This document shows positions 1 to 3,949 of a stretch of DNA of 5,064 nt, piece after piece. This DNA comes from an uncultured Ruminococcus sp. (lineage in GTDB: Bacteria > Bacillota > Clostridia > Oscillospirales > Ruminococcaceae). Under the pieces are notes generated by a model, which was given only the letters and a program-made list of their open reading frames with translations, made no database searches and had not been told where the DNA came from. The first letter of the stretch is position 1. Each line of letters opens with the position of its first letter. The stretch spans positions 1-5,064 of the forward strand of contig CAMCMW010000161.1 in assembly GCA_945876155.1 (NCBI GenBank), written 5' to 3'. The translations under genes and the position numbers were made by a program.

Positions 1-277
1 TCAGCCTAACGACAGAGCAATTATACTGGGACAATACATCATTGAGAATAAATCAACCGTCAGGGCAGCGGCAAAGGAATTCGGGATAAGCAAAAGCACA
101 GTACATAAAGATGTCAGCGAAAGACTTCCGAAAATACAGCCGCAGCTTTACCCTGAAGTGAAAAAAATACTGGAATTAAACAAGCAGGAGCGTCACATAA
201 GAGGAGGACTTGCAACGAAGAGAAAGTATGAAGAGCTTGCCCGCAGGCAAAAAAACTGCGACAGATATGGAAAATAA
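1..277 (+). CDS. spoIIID: Stage III sporulation transcriptional regulator SpoIIID, 5' end missing
   Basis: This is the 3' part of a gene for SpoIIID, the small DNA-binding protein that switches mother-cell genes on and off during endospore formation. The first whole codon begins at base 2, and 91 residues precede the TAA at 275-277. By alignment from memory with the 93-residue Bacillus subtilis protein, only about three to five N-terminal residues are missing. A helix-turn-helix lies at visible residues 19-38 and includes the near-invariant run FGISKSTVHKD (27-37), followed by ERLPKIQP. The basic family motif RHIRGG is at 64-69 and leads into a Lys/Arg-rich C-terminal helix that also contacts DNA. 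The start codon and promoter are outside the window. In many Clostridia this gene sits near spoIIQ, murA or mreB, which cannot be checked here. Identification is firm, from conserved sequence across nearly the full length. Confidence 0.95.
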   Translation, partial: QPNDRAIILGQYIIENKSTVRAAAKEFGISKSTVHKDVSERLPKIQPQLYPEVKKILELNKQERHIRGGLATKRKYEELARRQKNCDRYGK

Positions 278-302
278 CTGCCGCAGCTGAGATTTATAAT
301 AA

Positions 303-401
303 AAGCATTAATTCAGACCGTCATTCATTCAGCTATTCTGAGGGTAACACACCTGTTCAGCTGTTTACCACTGATTGAATCCATGGTCTGAATTTTTGCT
401 T
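303..401. repeat. Nested inverted repeat (three stacked stems) after spoIIID; possible terminator or structured RNA
   Basis: Three inverted repeats sit one inside the other. The outer arms are 310-319 and 385-394, a perfect 10 bp, extended across a two-base mismatch by AAGCA (303-307) with TGCTT (397-401). The middle arms are 323-332 and 371-380, with nine of ten bases pairing. The inner arms are 343-349 and 362-369, seven pairs with one bulged T. A run of five T follows the outer right arm (393-397). The element begins 26 bases after the spoIIID stop, so it could end that transcript, but the long branched interior is unusual for a simple terminator. A perfect TATAAT lies just upstream (295-300) without a recognisable -35 box. 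It could also be a small noncoding RNA or a remnant of a miniature mobile element. No clear target-site duplication is visible. Confidence 0.5.
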
Positions 402-506
402 AATTTATTTTATGCAGAAATCAAGAAAATGCGACAAGGAAATTTAAGGCAGAATATATTGCCTGAAAAATATGAAATAAACTGAAATGAATTTTCTGCT
501 AAGATA
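402..506. other. AT-rich intergenic stretch with no recognised feature
   Basis: I see no credible reading frame, RNA gene or strong signal between the nested repeat and the promoter of the next gene. A weak 5-bp inverted repeat at 447-451 and 460-464 is probably chance. Confidence 0.6.
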
Positions 507-535
507 TTGTAATTCTTTCTAAAATATGTTAAAAT
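507..535 (+). promoter_or_regulatory. Sigma-A promoter for the 78-residue orphan gene
   Basis: The -35 box TTGTAA (507-512) and the -10 box TAAAAT (530-535) are separated by exactly 17 bases. Transcription would start near 542 and give a leader of about 30 bases before the ATG at 572. The gene has its own promoter and is not just read through from spoIIID. Confidence 0.65.
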
Positions 536-571
536 AGAATAAAGCTATATTTTGTAAATTGGAGTCGAAAA

Positions 572-808
572 ATGAGTTATTTGAATGAATTAAATGATGA
601 TATCTATTACATTGTAGAAGTGGAGGTTGAGGGCGAAAAGCTTTATATGTTTACCAAACGTGTTGCGCTGCATTTTCCGGACATGGGAAAGAAATTTTTA
701 TATAAGCGTTCAGCAAAGAGATACTATACAGATTCAGAATTTGAAAAAATGAATTGTAAATACAGAATATTAAAGTTTAGCCGCTATAAAAATGAAATCA
801 TAGAATAA
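572..808 (+). CDS. Small orphan protein of unknown function, 78 residues
   Basis: I do not recognise this protein. The frame is credible as a gene because GGAG (561-564) lies seven bases before the ATG and a good sigma-A promoter sits just upstream. The protein has an acidic N-terminal part (residues 5-22, with alternating E-V-E-V-E suggesting a beta strand). The rest is basic and rich in aromatic residues, with nine Tyr and five Phe in all, including RSAKRYY at 46-52. There is one Cys (62). No signal peptide, membrane segment or catalytic motif is visible, so it is probably a small cytoplasmic single-domain protein. By hand count about 30% of its bases are G or C, which looks lower than in the neighbouring genes and may mean recent arrival or weak codon selection. 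The terminator at 881-924 is the first one downstream. Function is unknown. Confidence 0.6.
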   Translation: MSYLNELNDDIYYIVEVEVEGEKLYMFTKRVALHFPDMGKKFLYKRSAKRYYTDSEFEKMNCKYRILKFSRYKNEIIE

Positions 809-880
809 AAGCATATTAAATATATTCTGTATTATAAGTATTTCAATATAAAGTTTTACAAGCTGCAAATATCTGCGGTA

Positions 881-924
881 AAAAAAGAATCCGTACGCCA
901 AGAATTTAAGCGTACGGATTTTTT
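881..924. terminator. Bidirectional intrinsic terminator between convergent genes
   Basis: A perfect 11-bp stem (888-898 with 910-920) encloses an 11-base loop. It is flanked by a run of six A on the left (881-886) and six T on the right (919-924), so a U-tract follows the hairpin on both strands. It lies directly after the stop codon of the leftward esterase gene (TAA, 925-923) and about 70 bases after the rightward 78-residue gene, and serves both. Confidence 0.88.
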
Positions 925-1549
925 AGTTTTTGAAATCATTATAAAGAACGTTAAAGACTGCTTGTGCAAGTGCATGGTGTCCGGATTCGTCCATATGTTC
1001 ACGGTCTGCCTCAGAGGGGGCTGAAAAATCTGATGCCGCAAGAAACAGGCAGTTTTCTTTTTGGGATATTTCAAAATATTCCTGTTTCAATTGTTCTGAA
1101 AGGAGAACAGATTCTTCATTAAATTCGGGGTCAAAACCGGTTTCTCCGACGCCGTGTGCCAGATGAATAGGAGAAACAATAAGTATTTTTGCGTTTCCGG
1201 CATTCCTTATCTGGTTTATCAGCTGCTTAATTCCGTTTCCGATTATGTATGGAGTAGCCTGAAAGCGTGTTTTACAGTCATTTGTTCCGAGCATAAGCAC
1301 TACGTATTCAACAGGGGAATGAGTTTCAAGCAGAAAGGGGAGAACGTCAACCCCACGCCGGTTGGTGCGAAGTTCGTCGGGAAAAATGGTGGTTCTGCCG
1401 CAGAGTCCTTCTTCCGCAATATGGAAACCATATCTTGTAAGCTTTTGTTCAAGTATACCGGTCCATCTGACATCGTAGTCAAATCTGCTTTTATCCTTTG
1501 GGTTCAATCCATAGGTATTGGAATCGCCGAAGCATAATATTGTTTTCAT
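923..1549 (-). CDS. SGNH/GDSL-family esterase or lipase, cytoplasmic, 208 residues
   Basis: This is a serine hydrolase of the SGNH (GDSL) superfamily, close in motif order to the arylesterase/acyltransferase group that includes Mycobacterium smegmatis MsAcT. Numbering from the ATG at 1549, block I is CFGDSNTYG with nucleophile Ser10. It is followed by DVRWTGIL (27-34), the block II Gly in EEGLCGRTT (46-54), and the oxyanion-hole motif LGTND with Asn90 (86-91). The DxxH motif DREH supplies Asp182 and His185. All four SGNH positions are present, so the enzyme should be active on an ester or acyl substrate that the sequence does not reveal. No signal peptide is seen. A longer frame starts with GTG at 1558, but that codon lies inside the ribosome site, so ATG 1549 is preferred. 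The gene has its own promoter and terminator and looks monocistronic. Confidence 0.9.
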   Translation of the reverse strand: MKTILCFGDSNTYGLNPKDKSRFDYDVRWTGILEQKLTRYGFHIAEEGLCGRTTIFPDELRTNRRGVDVLPFLLETHSPVEYVVLMLGTNDCKTRFQATPYIIGNGIKQLINQIRNAGNAKILIVSPIHLAHGVGETGFDPEFNEESVLLSEQLKQEYFEISQKENCLFLAASDFSAPSEADREHMDESGHHALAQAVFNVLYNDFKN

Positions 1550-1553
1550 TCTT

Positions 1554-1561
1554 ATCACCTC
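1554..1561 (-). promoter_or_regulatory. Ribosome binding site that fixes the esterase start at 1549
   Basis: Read on the minus strand this is GAGGTGAT, and its AGGTG core (1560-1556) ends six bases before ATG 1549. The upstream GTG (1558-1556) is part of this Shine-Dalgarno sequence and has no ribosome site of its own at a proper distance. Family members also begin within a residue or two of the KTILCFGDS strand, which supports ATG 1549. Confidence 0.8.
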
Positions 1562-1580
1562 ATAACACGGTTAAATTTTA

Positions 1581-1604
1581 TATTCCTATTATAACATAGG
1601 AATA
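1581..1604. promoter_or_regulatory. Operator-like inverted repeat over the esterase -10 box
   Basis: Perfect 9-bp arms, TATTCCTAT (1581-1589) and ATAGGAATA (1596-1604), flank a six-base centre. The dyad covers the -10 box and the expected start point, a classic place for a repressor site. One arm (ATAGGAAT) recurs alone at 1709-1716, just upstream of the rightward promoter. The regulator is unknown. An mRNA 5' hairpin is the alternative, but only part of the repeat would be transcribed. Confidence 0.5.
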
Positions 1605-1616
1605 GTATGTATTCAA
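1588..1616 (-). promoter_or_regulatory. Extended -10 sigma-A promoter of the esterase gene
   Basis: On the minus strand the -35 box is TTGAAT (1616-1611) and the -10 box is a perfect TATAAT (1593-1588), with a 17-base spacer. The TG one base before the -10 (1596-1595) makes it an extended -10 promoter. The expected start near 1581 gives a leader of about 32 bases. Confidence 0.75.
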
Positions 1617-1722
1617 GTATAAATCAGAACTGTAAGTATACATATTTATTTACTAAGTATTGTAAAATTTGTGTAACTTGATAAAAATACAGTAAATATA
1701 GTGAAATTATAGGAATTATCTG

Positions 1723-1751
1723 TTGACATATAAATGAAATCGTGGTAAAAT
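1723..1751 (+). promoter_or_regulatory. Strong rightward sigma-A promoter with no gene behind it
   Basis: A perfect TTGACA (1723-1728) is followed after 17 bases by TAAAAT (1746-1751), with TG at 1743-1744 making an extended -10. It is one of the best promoter matches in the window, yet it points into a terminator hairpin about 10 bases past the expected start and then into the antisense strand of the dipeptidase gene. Confidence 0.65.
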
Positions 1752-1756
1752 AATCG

Positions 1757-1812
1757 TTTAAAACTGAAAAAACACTGAGAAAATCAAGTGAAAATTTTCT
1801 CAGTGTTTTTAA
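1757..1812 (+). ncRNA. Candidate small RNA of about 55 nt between an orphan promoter and a terminator
   Basis: Transcription from the 1723-1751 promoter should begin near 1757-1760 and stop at the hairpin 1768-1810. The predicted product is a short leader plus one long stem-loop with a 3' U-run. No open frame with a ribosome site fits inside it. The RNA is inferred only from promoter-terminator spacing. The promoter may instead be a chance match or a relic of a lost gene. If the terminator leaks, the transcript would be antisense to the 3' end of the dipeptidase mRNA. Confidence 0.3.
1768..1810. terminator. Long bidirectional terminator hairpin after the dipeptidase gene
   Basis: A perfect 17-bp stem (1768-1784 with 1794-1810) has a nine-base loop. 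Its outer five pairs are A-T, so the core CACTGAG-containing stem is followed by a U-run on either strand. It lies 10 bases beyond the stop codon of the leftward dipeptidase gene and ends that transcript. It also faces the rightward promoter at 1723-1751. Confidence 0.88.
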
Positions 1813-1820
1813 AATAGAAT

Positions 1821-3194
1821 TTATCCGCAAATTTCAGCAATAGCAGCCGCCGCCATTACAGAGTTCATAATCATTTCTTCCGGGACTGTAAATTCGTCAG
1901 CACAGTGCATATTGTATTCCTTCCCTGGCAGTTCAGCGCCGAATGCCACTCCGCCCTGGGTATTGTGTACATAAGTACCGCCGCCGATTGCGATGCAGTA
2001 ACCCTTTTCACCGCTGACTGATTCGTATACATCAAGAAGAGTGCGGACAAGCTGGCTGTTTTCGTCAACGTAATGCGCCTGTGAACCCATAATGCAGCGG
2101 TAGTTGAATCCGCAGCCGGAAAGTGTTTTTTCAGCGGTACTGTTTATTTTTTCAACAGTTTTGCTGACAGGAAAACGTATATCGAAAACTCCGGTAAAGC
2201 CATTTTCTGTAAATTCAAGTACGCTGAAAACAAGAGTAAGCGCCCCGGACTTTTCATCTGAACATCTCAGTCCCATGCTTGTGCCGTCAGTTTCGCCGCT
2301 GGGAAAAAGCTCAGCCATACTTTTTACTGCCCTGAATCCGTCGCAGTCATCAAGATTCAGCGTTGAAAGCAGTTTTATCAAAGCGGTCAGAGCGTTCCTG
2401 CCGCCCTCCGGAGTTGAAGCGTGTGCCGGAACGCCGTGGCTGATTATTTTGACGCCGTTTTCCTGTGGGATTATTTCAAAGTCCGGTCCGGCATCTATTT
2501 CGTCCGCTGTAATTCCGCAAACTACTGCCCATGCGCTGTCCGGAACGGCATTTATGGTGTTCCCGCCGTGTATTTCGGCAATGTACCTTTTGCAGTCTGT
2601 AGTGAAACCGGCAGAAAGTTCACCCCTTATCATACCTTTTTCAATGTTGATTATGGGGTACTGTCCGTCGGGTGTAAAAAGCTTTTGGGGGAGTGGCTGT
2701 TTTTTACGGTAGTACTCTAAATCGTCAGAACCGTTTTCTTCGTTACAGCCGACAATCAGCCGTACCGCCTTTTTAAGAGGAACGGTTTCGCTGACCGCCT
2801 TTAAAGCGTAAAGGACTGAAACTGCCGGTCCCTTGTCGTCGGTAGTGCCTCTTCCGTAGAGTTTTCCGTCTGCCTCGGTCAGTTCAAACGGGGGATAAGA
2901 CCAGCCGTTTCCGCTGCCCACAACATCAAGGTGACAGAGAATACCCAGTTCCGGTTCGCCGCTGCCGAGGGTGACTGTTCCGGCGTAGTTGTCAAAATTC
3001 TGAGTCTGAAATCCCAGTGATTCCGCTTTTTTCAGGAACACGTCAAGGACTTCGGCGGAGTTTTTACCGTAGGGCATATCGTCCTCCGGTTCGGACATGA
3101 CGCTTGGAATTTCCACAAGTCTGCCGAGAAATTCTTTCATTTCAGGGTAATTTTCACGGCATTTTTCTTTAAGTTTGCTGATATCTGTTTTCAT
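1821..3194 (-). CDS. pepV: M20-family metallodipeptidase, PepV/Sapep type, 457 residues
   Basis: This gene encodes a complete cytoplasmic dinuclear-metal dipeptidase that cleaves dipeptides and related short substrates in peptide turnover. The metal and catalytic residues of Lactobacillus PepV are all present in order: CHLDVV (His88, Asp90), GRGTTDDKGP (Asp119), GCNEENGS (catalytic Glu152 and ligand Glu153), FTPDGQYP (Asp176) and NMHCADE (His430). HGVPAHASTPEGG supplies His258, matching the lid-domain histidine that stabilises the transition state. Length is close to that of known PepV proteins, and there is no signal peptide. GGAG (3205-3202) lies seven bases before ATG 3194. A promoter at 3255-3227 and a terminator at 1768-1810 make it a single-gene unit, divergent from the metal operon. 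Staphylococcus Sapep is a Mn-dependent relative, so Mn or Zn use is open. Confidence 0.93.
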   Translation of the reverse strand: MKTDISKLKEKCRENYPEMKEFLGRLVEIPSVMSEPEDDMPYGKNSAEVLDVFLKKAESLGFQTQNFDNYAGTVTLGSGEPELGILCHLDVVGSGNGWSYPPFELTEADGKLYGRGTTDDKGPAVSVLYALKAVSETVPLKKAVRLIVGCNEENGSDDLEYYRKKQPLPQKLFTPDGQYPIINIEKGMIRGELSAGFTTDCKRYIAEIHGGNTINAVPDSAWAVVCGITADEIDAGPDFEIIPQENGVKIISHGVPAHASTPEGGRNALTALIKLLSTLNLDDCDGFRAVKSMAELFPSGETDGTSMGLRCSDEKSGALTLVFSVLEFTENGFTGVFDIRFPVSKTVEKINSTAEKTLSGCGFNYRCIMGSQAHYVDENSQLVRTLLDVYESVSGEKGYCIAIGGGTYVHNTQGGVAFGAELPGKEYNMHCADEFTVPEEMIMNSVMAAAAIAEICG

Positions 3195-3226
3195 ACGCTG
3201 ACTCCTTTTCGGTAGGTTATAACTAT

Positions 3227-3255
3227 ATAGTATATCTAAATCAGCAATTTGTCAA
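3227..3255 (-). promoter_or_regulatory. Sigma-A promoter of the dipeptidase gene
   Basis: On the minus strand a perfect TTGACA (3255-3250) and TACTAT (3232-3227) are 17 bases apart. The expected start near 3220 leaves a leader of about 26 bases. A perfect 10-bp palindrome ACTATATAGT (3222-3231) overlaps the -10 box and could bind a regulator. Confidence 0.7.
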
Positions 3256-3296
3256 TAAAAATTTTATATTTTAACAACTTGAAACTATTGACAAAT
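3247..3296. repeat. 11-bp perfect inverted repeat holding both divergent -35 boxes
   Basis: ATTTGTCAATA (3247-3257) is the exact reverse complement of TATTGACAAAT (3286-3296), with 28 bases between them. Each arm contains the TTGACA of one of the two divergent promoters. The match extends beyond the -35 hexamer by two bases upstream and three downstream, more than the shared hexamer alone would give. Confidence 0.7.
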
Positions 3297-3316
3297 ACCT
3301 GTAAATATAGTATCAT
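3288..3316 (+). promoter_or_regulatory. Sigma-A promoter of the heavy-metal operon
   Basis: A perfect TTGACA (3288-3293) and TATCAT (3311-3316, five of six consensus bases) are separated by 17 bases. The expected start near 3323 gives a leader of about 28 bases before ATG 3351. It drives the repressor, HMA protein and ATPase genes as one operon. Confidence 0.8.
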
Positions 3317-3336
3317 ATGAACAGATAAACATATGA
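3313..3336. promoter_or_regulatory. Likely CadC/SmtB-type operator over the -10 and start point
   Basis: Perfect 7-bp arms, TCATATG (3313-3319) and CATATGA (3330-3336), have a 10-base centre. The dyad overlaps the -10 box and the predicted start of transcription. ArsR/SmtB-family repressors usually bind AT-rich dyads of about this size at this position in their own promoters, so autoregulation by the first gene of the operon is the natural reading. Confidence 0.6.
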
Positions 3337-3340
3337 GAGG
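3336..3340 (+). promoter_or_regulatory. Ribosome binding site that favours the repressor start at 3351
   Basis: AGAGG lies 10 bases before ATG 3351, a rather long but usable spacing. The earlier in-frame ATG at 3333 lies only about ten bases after the predicted transcription start and has no ribosome site, so 3351 is preferred. Confidence 0.6.
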
Positions 3341-3350
3341 ACGTGAACAT

Positions 3351-3701
3351 ATGGAACATGAAAAATGTGAATACTTATGTGTACACGAGGACACTGTTAA
3401 AAAAGTGATAAACGATATGCCCGAAGAGGAAAAGCTTTACGACCTGGCGGAGCTTTTCAAGATTTTCGGTGACTCAACAAGAATCAAGATACTGTATGCG
3501 CTTTTTGAGGCGGAACTTTGCGTCTGCGATATTGCCCAGCTGCTGAACGTGAGCCAGACTGCTGTGTCCCACCAGCTGAGAGTACTCAAAACCAACAAGC
3601 TGGTGAAGTGCCGCAAAGAGGGAAAGAACGTTTTCTATTCACTGTCTGATGACCATGTATGCAGTATCATAAATCAGGGAATGGACCATATTAACGAATA
3701 A
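3351..3701 (+). CDS. cadC: ArsR/SmtB-family metal-sensing repressor, CadC-like, 116 residues
   Basis: This is a winged-helix dimeric repressor that releases its operator when it binds metal. Numbered from ATG 3351, it carries both classical CadC/SmtB metal sites. The alpha-3N site is CEYLC (Cys6, Cys10) with ELCVCD (Cys57, Cys59), matching CadC Cys7, 11, 58 and 60, which bind Cd, Pb or Bi. The alpha-5 site D-x-H-x10-H-x2-E is complete as Asp100, His102, His113 and Glu116, the Zn-type inter-subunit site. The recognition helix lies in NVSQTAVSHQLRVLK (66-80), followed by the wing KCRKEGKNVFYSL. Glu116 is the last residue of the protein. It is the first gene of the metal operon, and its stop codon touches the ribosome site of the HMA gene 11 bases before that start. 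The cognate metal is inferred from the ligands. The cadC name is by similarity. Confidence 0.92.
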   Translation: MEHEKCEYLCVHEDTVKKVINDMPEEEKLYDLAELFKIFGDSTRIKILYALFEAELCVCDIAQLLNVSQTAVSHQLRVLKTNKLVKCRKEGKNVFYSLSDDHVCSIINQGMDHINE

Positions 3702-3712
3702 GGAGAATTGCT

Positions 3713-3934
3713 ATGAAAAAGGTGTATAAGCTTGAGGATCTCGACTGTGCAAACTGTGCCGCAAAAATGGAGGCGGCAATCAGCAAAATTGACGGTGTTG
3801 AAAGTGCGGCAGTCAGCTTTATGACTCAGAAACTGACTATTGAGGCAGACGAATCAAGGCTTGATGAAATTGTGAAAAAGGCTGCAAAGATTTGTAAAAA
3901 AATCGAGCCGGACTGCAAAATCATTGTAAAATAA
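3713..3934 (+). CDS. Free-standing heavy-metal-associated (HMA) domain protein, 73 residues
   Basis: This is a single ferredoxin-like HMA domain that binds a soft metal ion through the CxxC pair in LDCANCAAK (Cys12 and Cys15) and passes it to a transporter. The beta-alpha-beta-beta-alpha-beta pattern is visible: a first strand at 3-9, a helix at 15-25, GVESAAVSF and KLTIEA strands, a Lys-rich second helix from 49, and a last strand CKIIVK. The Asp just before the first Cys (DCANC) is the form usual in Zn/Cd ATPase domains, rather than the MxCxxC of copper chaperones. Two further Cys are at 60 and 68. AGGAG (3701-3705) lies seven bases before the ATG. The ATPase that follows lacks this domain, so this protein probably supplies it in trans. 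The two genes share one reading frame, with only TAA and five codons between them. Confidence 0.9.
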   Translation: MKKVYKLEDLDCANCAAKMEAAISKIDGVESAAVSFMTQKLTIEADESRLDEIVKKAAKICKKIEPDCKIIVK

Positions 3935-3949
3935 ATTTTGGAGGCTGTT

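Noticed and set aside
295..300. Perfect TATAAT just before the nested inverted repeat
   Set aside because: No -35-like hexamer is found 16-18 bases upstream and there is no TG extension, so I do not call a promoter.
447..464. Short inverted repeat AGGCA and TGCCT
   Set aside because: Five pairs with an eight-base AT loop and no T-run is within chance for AT-rich DNA.
1154..1537. Open frame of 127 codons on the plus strand opposite the esterase gene
   Set aside because: The opposite strand encodes a complete SGNH hydrolase with all catalytic motifs. This frame has no ribosome site and no recognisable domain.
1624..1830. Minus-strand frame of 68 codons, hydrophobic in translation
   Set aside because: It runs across the dipeptidase terminator hairpin and AT-rich spacer, overlaps the end of pepV and has no ribosome site. 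The hydrophobicity reflects AT-rich codons.
2104..2720. Two overlapping plus-strand open frames opposite the dipeptidase gene
   Set aside because: They are antisense shadows of pepV, with low-complexity Ser/Pro/Phe-rich translations and no start signals.
3333..3350. Upstream ATG start for the metal-sensing repressor, adding six residues
   Set aside because: It lies about ten bases after the predicted transcription start, inside the operator arm, with no ribosome site.
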